Assembly (NCBI GenBank): GCA_007127625.1
Contig: SKYZ01000154.1
Span: 1-20,750 of the forward strand
DNA length: 20,750 bases
DNA from: Aquisalimonas sp.
GTDB taxonomy: Bacteria; Pseudomonadota; Gammaproteobacteria; Nitrococcales; Aquisalimonadaceae
Reading direction: 5' to 3'
Position numbers and translations under genes: made by a program. This document shows positions 7,387 through 14,381 of the stretch, in pieces. Each line of letters begins with the position of its first letter. The stretch's first letter is position 1. A model generated the notes under the pieces. That model was not told the DNA's origin. It saw only the letters and a program-made list of their open reading frames with translations, and ran no database searches.

Positions 7387-7415
7387 GATAAAGCCGGTTG
7401 CGCTATACCCGTCAA
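7387..7415 (-). promoter_or_regulatory. Sigma70-type promoter for the pmtA-like gene
   Basis: On the minus strand, TTGACG (7410-7415) stands 17 bases from TTTATC (7387-7392). The -35 matches five of six consensus bases and the spacing is optimal. It begins just 23 bases after the stop of the gabT-like gene, suggesting that pmtA is transcribed independently of the upstream gene. Confidence 0.65.
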
Positions 7416-7440
7416 CCAGCCCGATGAACACCTCGGCGGA

Positions 7441-8712
7441 TCAGCCCTGCGCTGAAGCCTTGAGTGCTTCGGCAAAGATGCTCACGCCTTCGTCGATCTG
7501 CTCGCCGTTGACGATCAGCGGCGGCAGCCAGCGCACGATCTGGCCACCATAGGCCCCGCAGCGGATCATCAGCAGCCCGCGCTTCTCGGCCTCCTGGAGG
7601 ATGCGCATGGCACGCTGCCCGTCGGGGTTGCCGTCGGCATCGACGATTTCCGTGCCCTGCATCAGGCCCTTGCCGCGCACGTCGCCGATGGCCGGGTTGT
7701 CTGCCTTGAGTTCATCCAGCTGCTTGCGCAGGCGCGCACCCTGGGTCGCGGCATTGTCCACCAGCCCTTCTTCGTCGAAGACGTCCAGGGTCGCCAGAGC
7801 GGCGGCGCAGGCCACGGCATTCCCACCGTAGGTGCCGCCCTGGGAGCCCGGCCAGCCCTTCTCCATGACCTCCCGGCGCGCCGCCATGGCCGATAGCGGA
7901 AAGCCGCTGGCCAGACCCTTGGCAGTGATCACCACGTCCGGCGTCACGTCATAGTGCTGGTGCCCCCAGAACAGTCCGGAGCGGCCGTAGCCCGACTGCA
8001 CTTCATCCATGATCAGCAGAATGCCGTGGCGATCACAGATCTCGCGCAGCCCCTGCATGAACGCGGTGTTGGCCGGCACGTAACCGGACTCCCCCTGGAT
8101 GGGCTCGATGATCATGGCCGCCGTTTCCTGCGGCGCCGACTGGGTGTGCAGGATGTTGTCCAGCTCGCGCAGGCAGAACTCGGTGGCCGTCTTCTCGTCC
8201 ATGCGCAGCCGGTAGGTATTCGGGAACGGCGCCACCACGACGCCGCCCATCAAGGGCGCCACCCCGGCACGCAGGCCGACGCTGGACGTCGTGGTGGACA
8301 GCGACCCCATGGTCCGCCCGTGGAAACATCCCTGGAATGTGATGATGTTCGGCCGCCCGGTGGCCTGGCGTACCAGGCGAATGGAAGCCTCCACCGCCTC
8401 GGTGCCGGCGTTGGAGAAGAAGATGGAGGTGAGATCGTCCGGCATGCGCTCGCCGAGCTTCTCCGCCAGCTCCTTGAGCGGCGGATGCTTCATGATGGCG
8501 TACTGGCCATGGATCAGGGTTTCCACCTGCTTCTGCGCCGCCGCCACCACCTTGGGATGGCAATGACCGGTGCCGGTGACACCGATCCCGGAGCTGAAGT
8601 CCATGTAGCGCTTGCCGGACTCATCGAAAAGGTACATGCCCTCGCCACGGGTCGCCGTAATACCGGACGACTGCTTCATCAGCGGCGTAATGTGACCGGG
8701 TTCGTGGGCCAT
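7441..8712 (-). CDS. gabT: Class III aminotransferase, probable 4-aminobutyrate aminotransferase
   Basis: 423 residues, matching GabT length (E. coli, 426). Visible PLP features are the SNAGTEAVEASIRLVR phosphate-binding segment (100-115), FHGRTMGSLS (130-139), EPIQGESG (203-210), the ring aspartate in MDEVQSGYGR (D236) and the Schiff-base lysine in ITAKGLASGFPL (K265). The reaction expected is GABA plus 2-oxoglutarate to succinate semialdehyde plus glutamate, feeding the gabD-like gene in this window. ATG at 8712 is supported by GAGGAGG (8718-8724) 5 bases upstream; the frame stays open upstream without such a site. It lies downstream of the tartrate-dehydrogenase-like gene with a promoter in the 100-base gap. 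Acetylornithine or other omega-aminotransferase activity cannot be excluded, since class III members share these motifs. Confidence 0.82.
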   Translation of the reverse strand: MAHEPGHITPLMKQSSGITATRGEGMYLFDESGKRYMDFSSGIGVTGTGHCHPKVVAAAQKQVETLIHGQYAIMKHPPLKELAEKLGERMPDDLTSIFFSNAGTEAVEASIRLVRQATGRPNIITFQGCFHGRTMGSLSTTTSSVGLRAGVAPLMGGVVVAPFPNTYRLRMDEKTATEFCLRELDNILHTQSAPQETAAMIIEPIQGESGYVPANTAFMQGLREICDRHGILLIMDEVQSGYGRSGLFWGHQHYDVTPDVVITAKGLASGFPLSAMAARREVMEKGWPGSQGGTYGGNAVACAAALATLDVFDEEGLVDNAATQGARLRKQLDELKADNPAIGDVRGKGLMQGTEIVDADGNPDGQRAMRILQEAEKRGLLMIRCGAYGGQIVRWLPPLIVNGEQIDEGVSIFAEALKASAQG

Positions 8713-8742
8713 GGATACCTCCTCGGGAACAATTGAGCAACG

Positions 8743-8772
8743 AGTGTACACCCGCCTTTTGCGGGCCTTCAA
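8743..8772 (-). promoter_or_regulatory. Candidate promoter of the gabT-like gene with palindromic spacer
   Basis: On the minus strand TTGAAG (8767-8772) is followed after 18 bases by TACACT (8743-8748). The spacer holds an inverted repeat, CCCGC/GCGGG (8751-8755 and 8761-8765). The -10 overlaps the 8-base palindrome GTGTACAC (8744-8751). Such overlap is typical of operators. The stem lacks a following T-tract, so a terminator for the upstream gene is less likely. Confidence 0.5.
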
Positions 8773-8812
8773 ACCGGGTGACCCCGCGTTTGCGGCGCCA
8801 TGGCAGGGATAC

Positions 8813-9988
8813 TCAGGCCAGGGCTGCAAGGACTGCGTCGCCGATGGCAGTCGTCTCCCGTTGCATGGTGCCGTGAACCTGCAGGTCGGACTCCACCGCC
8901 TCGCGCAACCGCCGGGCCGCCGTCGCCGCGCGGGAGTCCTCCTCGCCCATCCAGTCCAGCATCATGGCGCCGGTGAGCAGCATCGCCTGCGGCCCGGCCA
9001 GGTTGTGCCCGGCGATATCAGGGGCACTGCCGTGGGTGGGTTCGAACATCGGCGGCTGGCGCCGGTCTGCCGGATTCAGGTTGCAGGAAGGGGCCACACC
9101 CATGCCACCACTGAGCACCGCGGCAAGATCCGTGAGAATGTCGCCCTGGAGGTTGCTGGCAACCACCACGTCGAACTGCCAGGGACTCATGACGAACTTC
9201 ATGCAGGCGGCGTCCACCAACTCGTGGTGGGTGGCAATGCCCGGGTAATCCGCAGCGACTTCGGCGAAGACCTCGGTGTACATCTCGCCCCAGTAGCGCA
9301 ATGCGTTGCGCTTGGTAATCAGGCACACCTGGGCGCGTGCCGTGCCACCACCCGGCAGCGGAAACTCGCGGTTGCGGCGAGTTCCTGCCTCACGCTCGGC
9401 GGCCCGCGCCGCGGCGCGCTCGAAGGCGTGGCGGAAGATCCGTTCGGCACCGGCACGGGTGAACACCTCCATCTGCGTGGCGACTTCCCGCGCCGTGCCC
9501 GGCGCCAGGCGTCCGCCCTGACCGACGTATTCTCCCTCGCTGTTCTCCCGGATCACCAGCATATCGAGATCCCGCGCCCGCTCGTCCGCCAGGTACCTGG
9601 GCGCGCCTTCCAGGAGGATGGCCGGGCGTTCACAGGCCCATTGATCGAAGCCCTTGCGGATATCCAGCAGCGGGGCGAGGGAAACCGCGTCGGAGAGCAG
9701 GTAGCGCTGCGGATCGCTGGTGGGGCCGGGATCGCCCAGCGCACCCAGCAGGATCGCGTCGTACCCGGCCAGGGTCTCCTTCCAGTCATAGGGCATCATC
9801 TGACCGTTCTCGCGGTGCCACTGGTGAGAGGGCCAAGGCAGCTCATCCAGAGCCATGTCCGGCCCGCCCTGTTCCGAGAGGGCCCGCAACGCCTTCAGCG
9901 TCACGGCCATGACCTCGGGACCGATCCCGTCACCGGGCAGAACGGCGACTCGCCACTGCCTGCGCCGTCCGCCATCACGGTTCCACAT
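8813..9988 (-). CDS. Isocitrate/isopropylmalate dehydrogenase family protein, tartrate dehydrogenase-like
   Basis: 391 residues of the metal-dependent beta-decarboxylating dehydrogenase family. Visible motifs are VLPGDGIGPEV (16-26), the RENSEGEY segment (147-154), the catalytic lysine in ITKRNALRYW (K226), metal aspartates in ELVDAACMKF (D259) and NLQGDILTDLAA (D283, D287), and EPTHGSAPDIAG (316-327). RENSEGEYxxxGGR is typical of the tartrate dehydrogenase/D-malate dehydrogenase (TtuC) branch, so oxidation of tartrate, malate or a related 2-hydroxy acid is likely. It is about 30 residues longer than usual; the extra part is an Arg/Glu/Gly-rich stretch near 195-217. ATG at 9988 is preferred because GGGGAG lies 8 bases upstream; an in-frame start at 10048 would add 20 residues. 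The gabT-like gene follows on the same strand. Confidence 0.87.
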   Translation of the reverse strand: MWNRDGGRRRQWRVAVLPGDGIGPEVMAVTLKALRALSEQGGPDMALDELPWPSHQWHRENGQMMPYDWKETLAGYDAILLGALGDPGPTSDPQRYLLSDAVSLAPLLDIRKGFDQWACERPAILLEGAPRYLADERARDLDMLVIRENSEGEYVGQGGRLAPGTAREVATQMEVFTRAGAERIFRHAFERAAARAAEREAGTRRNREFPLPGGGTARAQVCLITKRNALRYWGEMYTEVFAEVAADYPGIATHHELVDAACMKFVMSPWQFDVVVASNLQGDILTDLAAVLSGGMGVAPSCNLNPADRRQPPMFEPTHGSAPDIAGHNLAGPQAMLLTGAMMLDWMGEEDSRAATAARRLREAVESDLQVHGTMQRETTAIGDAVLAALA

Positions 9989-10073
9989 GATATTCGCTCC
10001 CCATTCGTGAACTGGTGGCGACGGATACGGTCGGGTACCGTCGACCAAATTGCAACCAGCGCTGCACCGGACG

Positions 10074-10085
10074 GTGTGTTCACAC
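10074..10085. promoter_or_regulatory. Palindrome in the divergent dehydrogenase/sufT gap
   Basis: GTGTG (10074-10078) and CACAC (10081-10085) flank TT. It sits centrally in the 166-base gap between the divergent tartrate dehydrogenase-like gene and sufT. Its half-sites GTGT/ACAC resemble the GTGTACAC palindrome overlapping the gabT-like promoter. A shared regulator is speculative. Confidence 0.35.
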
Positions 10086-10103
10086 GGACACTATAGGCAC
10101 TGA

Positions 10104-10109
10104 TACAAT
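10104..10109 (+). promoter_or_regulatory. Candidate -10 element for sufT
   Basis: TACAAT (10104-10109) is a five-of-six -10 hexamer 45 bases before the sufT ATG. No good -35 stands at 16-18 bases; TTCACA is 19 bases away (10079-10084) and overlaps the palindrome at 10074-10085. Confidence 0.35.
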
Positions 10110-10154
10110 ACCGGACCAGAACGGTACGGTTTCACCGGTAGTCGGAGGATAATC

Positions 10155-10706
10155 ATGTACAGCCCAGGCGGCGAACCCGTCATCTTCAATCGCGACTGCG
10201 ACGCGGTGGTCATACCGGCGGGTGACTCCGGAACCATCCCGGAAGGCGTTGAAGGCGTGATCACGCAGGCCCTGGGAGGCAGCTACACGGTCTACATCCA
10301 GGGCAACCTGTTCCGTATCGCGGGAGTGGACGCCGACGCCATCGGCAAGGAGCCGACACCGCTGCCGGAACTGCCGGATGACGCCTCCGACCAGGACGTG
10401 GAGAACCTGGTCTGGGACCAGATGCACACCTGTTTTGACCCGGAGATCCCCATCGACATCGTCGAACTGGGGCTGGTCTACCACTGCGAGATCCGCCGGA
10501 TCGACGAAGACCGGCGCGAGGTGGATATCCAGATGACGCTCACCGCACCCGGCTGCGGCATGGGTGACATCATCGCCAGCGACGTCAAGCACAAGGTGGA
10601 ACTGGTGCCCACCATCGAGCGCTGCAACGTGGACCTGGTGTTCGATCCGCCCTGGTCGGCAGAGATGATGACCGACGCGGCCAAACTGCAGACCGGGATG
10701 CTCTGA
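10155..10706 (+). CDS. sufT: SufT-family Fe-S cluster maturation protein (DUF59/MIP18)
   Basis: 183 residues. The N-terminal 70 residues, with EGVITQALGGSYTVYIQGNLFRI (33-55), are characteristic of the proteobacterial SufT group. The second half is a MIP18/DUF59 domain: FDPEIPIDIVELGLVY (94-109), TAPGCGMGD (131-138, C134) and ERCNVDLVFDPPW (155-167). Proteins of this family help mature Fe-S proteins in the cytosol, probably by handing clusters to targets; the exact step is not settled. GGAGG (10144-10148) lies 6 bases before the ATG, so the start is secure. No suf or isc gene is adjacent; the neighbours are a divergent dehydrogenase and a convergent acetyltransferase, so it stands alone. Confidence 0.92.
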   Translation: MYSPGGEPVIFNRDCDAVVIPAGDSGTIPEGVEGVITQALGGSYTVYIQGNLFRIAGVDADAIGKEPTPLPELPDDASDQDVENLVWDQMHTCFDPEIPIDIVELGLVYHCEIRRIDEDRREVDIQMTLTAPGCGMGDIIASDVKHKVELVPTIERCNVDLVFDPPWSAEMMTDAAKLQTGML

Positions 10707-10736
10707 CGGCACGACTGTGACGTCAGCCCGCCGCCC

Positions 10737-11327
10737 TCAGCGGCCGAGGGTGATCGTGTGCAGATCCGGCGTCTGCCGCCAGAACGCGACACCCTCTTCC
10801 ATCACTTCCTCCATCACCGAGAAATACGACGGCCCCACCAACTCCAGTCGGCCGGCAATCTCGTGCTCGTCCCGGGTCAGCGCCATGCCGTACTTGCGGG
10901 CGATGCGGTGCATGCGAGCGTTGCCCGGCTCGGAGATGATGAAGACGCGGCTGACGGAGAGATTGCGCGCATGGACCAGCAGTCGGCGGAATAGCGTGCT
11001 GCCGAGGCCCTGGTTCTGCCACGGCCGCTCGACGCTGAACGCCAGTTCGGCGCGTCGGGGCCAGTCACGGTTCAGCAGGGCGAATTCGCCCACCGCCCGC
11101 AACGCACCATCGACGAAGGCACCAAAAAGCTCCTGGGTGAAGGGGTCCGCTTCGTCACAGTAGCGCCGAATGAACGCGTCGCTGACCAGGCCGGCGAAGC
11201 GGTCGCGGCGGGCCTGCGGGTCGAGCCTGAGGAGGTGCTCGCGCCAGAGCGCGCGCTCTCCAAACCAGAGCCGGCGAATCACCGGCTCGTTGCTCCAGGG
11301 CGTCGGGAAGGGCAGGGGCTGTGTCAT
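10737..11327 (-). CDS. GNAT-family N-acetyltransferase
   Basis: 196 residues. The acetyl-CoA-binding motif A is clear in LAFSVERPWQNQGLGSTLFRRLLVHAR (about 95-121), with the QNQGLG pyrophosphate loop at 104-109. A following VFIISEPGNARMHRIARKYGM stretch is the usual motif B region. The N-terminus, with DPQARRDRFAG and VDGALRAVGEFAL, resembles GNAT proteins related to the C-terminal domain of protein lysine acetyltransferases, but the target is unknown. I chose ATG at 11327; a TTG seven codons upstream (11348) is possible. The gene has its own sigma70-like promoter and diverges from the quinone oxidoreductase gene. It converges with sufT over 30 bases. Confidence 0.9.
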   Translation of the reverse strand: MTQPLPFPTPWSNEPVIRRLWFGERALWREHLLRLDPQARRDRFAGLVSDAFIRRYCDEADPFTQELFGAFVDGALRAVGEFALLNRDWPRRAELAFSVERPWQNQGLGSTLFRRLLVHARNLSVSRVFIISEPGNARMHRIARKYGMALTRDEHEIAGRLELVGPSYFSVMEEVMEEGVAFWRQTPDLHTITLGR

Positions 11328-11369
11328 GAGAATCACCAAGATAGACAAGTCTGTTTATTGCTGCAGTGC

Positions 11370-11398
11370 AATATACCGCTTTTGCGCTCGCACCACAA
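11370..11398 (-). promoter_or_regulatory. Sigma70-type promoter of the GNAT gene
   Basis: On the minus strand TTGTGG (11393-11398) and TATATT (11370-11375) are separated by exactly 17 bases. The -10 differs from consensus at one position. The surrounding 60 bases are noticeably AT-rich for this window. The expected leader of about 35 bases contains the short palindrome AGAC-AA-GTCT (11343-11352) just before the start codon. Confidence 0.6.
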
Positions 11399-11478
11399 CT
11401 AGAGAAGCTCGTCAATATGCCCCGGTTCACGGCGTGGGCGTGCCGGGCAAGGGAGGCCGACCAGCAGCAAGCATTCCG

Positions 11479-11507
11479 TTGACGTGCGCAGAGCGTGGGT
11501 CGAAACT
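11479..11507 (+). promoter_or_regulatory. Weak candidate promoter for the quinone oxidoreductase gene
   Basis: TTGACG (11479-11484) stands 17 bases from GAAACT (11502-11507). The -35 is good but the -10 matches only three of six bases, so it would need an activator or may not be the real promoter. It lies 54 bases upstream of the ATG and directly before the inverted repeat at 11512-11532. Confidence 0.3.
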
Positions 11508-11511
11508 GATC

Positions 11512-11532
11512 TGTTGGCGGTCAGTGCCAACA
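11512..11532. promoter_or_regulatory. 7-7-7 inverted repeat before the quinone oxidoreductase gene
   Basis: TGTTGGC (11512-11518) and GCCAACA (11526-11532) are exact complements around a 7-base loop. The dyad is 28 bases before the start codon and ends 15 bases before the Shine-Dalgarno GGAGG (11548-11552). It could be an operator at the start of transcription or a leader hairpin. Confidence 0.45.
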
Positions 11533-11560
11533 CCTCTATTCGCCGACGGAGGCAGAACTC

Positions 11561-12547
11561 ATGAAAGCGTGGACCATTACCGAAGCCGGAAAACCCGACG
11601 TACTGCAATGGCAGGACGCCCCGGAGCCGGAACTGGGACCCAGCGACGTGCGGGTCCGGGTGCACGCCGCCGGTCTCAACCGGGCGGACCTGCTCCAGCG
11701 CCAGGGGCTGTACCCGGCTCCCGCCGGCGCCAGCCAGGACGTGCCGGGACTGGAGTACGCGGGCATCGTTGACGCCGTCGGCAGCAACGTCCAGGGACGC
11801 CGCCCGGGCGACCGTGTCATGGGCCTGATCGGCGGTGGCGCCTATGCCGAACAGCTGGTGGTGCACGAACGCGAGACGCTGACGGTCCCGGACACCATTT
11901 CCCTGACGGATGCGGCAGCCATTCCCGAGGCCTTCCTCACCGCCTACCGCGCGCTGTTCCTGGAGGGCGGGCTGCAGCCGGGCGGCTGGTGCCTGATCCG
12001 GGCGGCCACGTCCGGGATCGGCATCGCCGGCATGCAGCTGGCCCGGGCCTTCGGCGCCCGCACCCTGGGAACGAGCCGCAGCGCCCAGCGTCTGGAACAG
12101 GTGCGTCACTGGGGGCTGGACGTCGCCCACGCCGAGGAACACGGCCCTCTACTGGACACGGTGCGTCAGCACACCGGCGAAGGCGTCCACGTGATCCTCG
12201 ACCTGGTGGGCGGCGGAGGCTACCTGCGCGAGAACATGGAGTGCCTGCGCCCTGAGGGGACCCAGGTGGTTGTCGGCCTGATGGCGGGCAGGGAGGACGA
12301 CCTCAACATGGGCATGTTGCTGTTCCGGCGGCTGACCCTGCGCGCGATGACCATGCGCTCCCTGCCAGTGGAGCGGCGCATCGCCCTGGCGCAGCTGTTC
12401 AGCGACCGCCTGGCGCCCTTCTTCGCTGAAGGCCGTCTGAAGCCGGTGGTGGACACGGTGCTGCCATTCAATCAGGCCCGTGAGGCCCACCAGCGCATGG
12501 AGTCCGGCGAGCACACGGGCAAGATCGTACTGAGTACCGAGGCCTGA
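11561..12547 (+). CDS. NAD(P)H-quinone oxidoreductase, zinc-independent medium-chain type (PIG3/TP53I3-like)
   Basis: 328 residues of the medium-chain dehydrogenase/reductase superfamily. The GroES-like half has HAAGLNRADLLQRQGLYPAPAGASQDVPGLEYAG (35-68), where LNRADLLQRxGxYPxPxGAS is the hallmark of the PIG3 quinone oxidoreductases. The zinc-ligand cysteine and histidine of alcohol dehydrogenases are absent. The nucleotide-binding turn usually read as AGAGGVG is here AATSGIGIAG (147-156), followed by TSRS, which suits NADPH. EAFLTAYRALF precedes it. The C-terminus FNQAREAHQRMESGEHTGKIVL is standard. GGAGG (11548-11552) is 8 bases before the ATG. The gene is followed after 104 bases by gshA; together with it a thiol/quinone stress role is possible but is inference. 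Confidence 0.9.
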   Translation: MKAWTITEAGKPDVLQWQDAPEPELGPSDVRVRVHAAGLNRADLLQRQGLYPAPAGASQDVPGLEYAGIVDAVGSNVQGRRPGDRVMGLIGGGAYAEQLVVHERETLTVPDTISLTDAAAIPEAFLTAYRALFLEGGLQPGGWCLIRAATSGIGIAGMQLARAFGARTLGTSRSAQRLEQVRHWGLDVAHAEEHGPLLDTVRQHTGEGVHVILDLVGGGGYLRENMECLRPEGTQVVVGLMAGREDDLNMGMLLFRRLTLRAMTMRSLPVERRIALAQLFSDRLAPFFAEGRLKPVVDTVLPFNQAREAHQRMESGEHTGKIVLSTEA

Positions 12548-12589
12548 ACCGTCACGGCGAATGACCGTCGGCACGCACGGCGTCCTCCA

Positions 12590-12618
12590 TTCCAATTCCG
12601 CGCCGGTGCATGCACAAT
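12590..12618 (+). promoter_or_regulatory. Weak candidate promoter for gshA
   Basis: TTCCAA (12590-12595) stands 17 bases from CACAAT (12613-12618). Both hexamers are partial matches. If used, transcription would begin after the upstream in-frame ATG at 12610, supporting the start at 12652. A 10-base palindrome GTGCATGCAC (12606-12615) overlaps the -10. Confidence 0.3.
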
Positions 12619-12651
12619 CGCGGTTCGCGCACGAGGGCGGGAAACCACTGC

Positions 12652-14235
12652 ATGGTCCGAAACGCTGAAAAACGACTGGCCGGTCTCCTGAACACGCATC
12701 AGCGGGGGCTGCTGCGGGGCAGCCTGAAGGGTCTGGAAAAGGAGAGTCTGCGCGTGGACCGCGACGGGCACATTGCGCAGACGCCGCATCCACCGGCACT
12801 GGGCTCCAGCCTGACCCACCCATGGATCACCACGGACTACTCCGAGGCACTGCTGGAGTTCGTCACCCCGCCCGTACACGAGATCAGCGAGGTGCTGACG
12901 TTCCTCGAGGACGTGCACACCTTCGCCTACCAGAACATCGGCGACGAACTGCTCTGGGCCACCAGCATGCCCTGCATCGTCGGCGGCGACGCCAACATCC
13001 CCATCGCCTGGTACGGGGAGTCCAACGTCGGCTGGATGAAGCATGTCTACCGCCGCGGACTGGACTGGCGCTACGGCCGCGCCATGCAGGCCATCTCCGG
13101 CATCCATTTCAATTACTCGTTCAGCGACGAGTTCTGGGCGGTGCTGCAGGAGCACGAGGGCGACCGGCGCGACCGGAGCACGTTCGTCTCGGACGCCTAC
13201 TTCCGTCTGATCCGCAACTTCCAGCGCTACGGCTGGTTGGTGCCGTACCTGTTCGGCGCCTCGCCGGCGGTATGCAAGTCGTTCACCGGGGGCACGAACA
13301 TCGATTTCCGGGAATTCGATGCCTACACCTTCTACGAGCCCTTCGGCACCTCCCTGCGGATGAGCGACATCGGCTACAAGAACAATGCCCAGGCGGCGTT
13401 GAACATCTCCTTCAACGACCTGGACGCCTACGTCAGCAGCCTGGAGCGGGCCATCTTCACCGAGGACGCCGAATGGGCCCGGATCGGCACCCGGGTCAAC
13501 GGCGAATGGCGACAGCTCAACACCAACACCCTGCAGATCGAGAACGAGTACTACAGCTTCGTGCGACCCAAGGCGGTGGCCCGCTCCGGCGAGCGGCCTT
13601 CACGGGCACTGCACCGGGCGGGCGTCGAATACATCGAGATCCGCGCCCTGGACCTGGATCCGTTCGCGCCGGTAGGCGTGGTGGACAGTCAGCTGCATTT
13701 CCTGGAAGCGCTGCTGGTCTACTGCCTGCTGGAGGACAGTCCGCCGATCTCCGCCCGCGAGCAGTGCAGCATCAACCACAACCAGGGCCAGGTCGCACGC
13801 TACGGGCGCGACCCTGAATTGCTCCTGGATGACGGCGGCCGCCAGGTGCCGCTGCGCGACTGGGCCGCTGCGATCTGCAGCGACCTGGAGTGCATTGCCG
13901 AGCTGCTGGACCAGACTCGAGAGAACACGCCGTACGGCGATGCCGTGCGGCTCTACCGGGAGAGCGTACGCGACGCCGAGCGGACACCGTCGGCACGAAT
14001 CCTTGCAGGCATGCGCTCGGCCGGCGAGAACTTCATCGAGTTCGCCATGCGCCAGTCCCGTCGCCACGAACAGGCGTTCAAGAACCACCCGCTGTCACCG
14101 GAAACCCGGCAACGCTTCGAGGAAACCAGCCGCGCGTCCCTGGCAGAGCAGGCGGCCATCGAACGGGCCGATTCCATCAGTTTCGAGGAGTACCTGGCCC
14201 GGTACTTCGATCAGTCGGCCGTTGCCGCCGGCTAG
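12652..14235 (+). CDS. gshA: Glutamate-cysteine ligase (class I, proteobacterial)
   Basis: 527 residues, close to E. coli GshA (518). This enzyme joins glutamate and cysteine with ATP to give gamma-glutamylcysteine, the first and limiting step of glutathione synthesis in the cytosol. Characteristic stretches are LKGLEKESLRVDRDGHIA (25-42), TTDYSEALLEFVTPP (60-74), LLWATSMPC (100-108), GIHFNYSF (around 150), the Y-K-N-N-AQ region YKNNAQAALNISFNDL, and EYIEIRALDLDPFAPVGV. I use ATG at 12652, preceded by a purine run GAGGGCGGGAAA. An in-frame ATG at 12610 has no ribosome site. gshB is not in the window. A TetR gene follows 146 bases downstream on the same strand. Confidence 0.93.
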   Translation: MVRNAEKRLAGLLNTHQRGLLRGSLKGLEKESLRVDRDGHIAQTPHPPALGSSLTHPWITTDYSEALLEFVTPPVHEISEVLTFLEDVHTFAYQNIGDELLWATSMPCIVGGDANIPIAWYGESNVGWMKHVYRRGLDWRYGRAMQAISGIHFNYSFSDEFWAVLQEHEGDRRDRSTFVSDAYFRLIRNFQRYGWLVPYLFGASPAVCKSFTGGTNIDFREFDAYTFYEPFGTSLRMSDIGYKNNAQAALNISFNDLDAYVSSLERAIFTEDAEWARIGTRVNGEWRQLNTNTLQIENEYYSFVRPKAVARSGERPSRALHRAGVEYIEIRALDLDPFAPVGVVDSQLHFLEALLVYCLLEDSPPISAREQCSINHNQGQVARYGRDPELLLDDGGRQVPLRDWAAAICSDLECIAELLDQTRENTPYGDAVRLYRESVRDAERTPSARILAGMRSAGENFIEFAMRQSRRHEQAFKNHPLSPETRQRFEETSRASLAEQAAIERADSISFEEYLARYFDQSAVAAG

Positions 14236-14277
14236 CGCCCCCAAAATGTGACGCAGTTCACTTTCCCGGGAGCGACA

Positions 14278-14297
14278 ACCTGTCATTTCCAACAGGT
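14278..14297. promoter_or_regulatory. Inverted repeat 1 upstream of the tetR gene (6-8-6)
   Basis: ACCTGT (14278-14283) and ACAGGT (14292-14297) are exact complements around 8 bases. It covers the place where a -35 would lie for the extended -10 TGTCATACT (14313-14321). A likely operator half of a double site for the TetR protein encoded downstream. Confidence 0.5.
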
Positions 14298-14311
14298 CTG
14301 GTAAGCTGCAT

Positions 14312-14331
14312 GTGTCATACTTCATTGACAC
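14312..14331. promoter_or_regulatory. Inverted repeat 2 upstream of the tetR gene (6-8-6)
   Basis: GTGTCA (14312-14317) and TGACAC (14326-14331) are exact complements around 8 bases, the same geometry as the first repeat 34 bases upstream, though the arm sequences differ. It overlaps the extended -10 TGTCATACT (14313-14321) and would block RNA polymerase if bound. Confidence 0.5.
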
Positions 14332-14381
14332 CGTGCGCCGCTTCCCGTGGCGTCACAACCACCCGAGAAAGACTGCAGGCC

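Noticed and set aside
8711..10096. Open frame of 461 codons on the plus strand over the dehydrogenase gene
   Set aside because: Antisense to a gene with complete dehydrogenase motifs; composition is not protein-like.
10703..10726. CTGACG/CGTCAG inverted repeat between sufT and the GNAT gene
   Set aside because: Only a 6-bp stem with a 12-base loop and no T-tract; too weak to call a terminator.
12610..12651. Earlier in-frame ATG for gshA
   Set aside because: No ribosome site, added residues do not look like the family N-terminus, and it may lie upstream of the candidate transcription start.
13890..14381. Upstream extension of the tetR frame into gshA
   Set aside because: It overlaps the gshA coding sequence in another frame and lacks motifs; the TetR domain fits a start at 14382.
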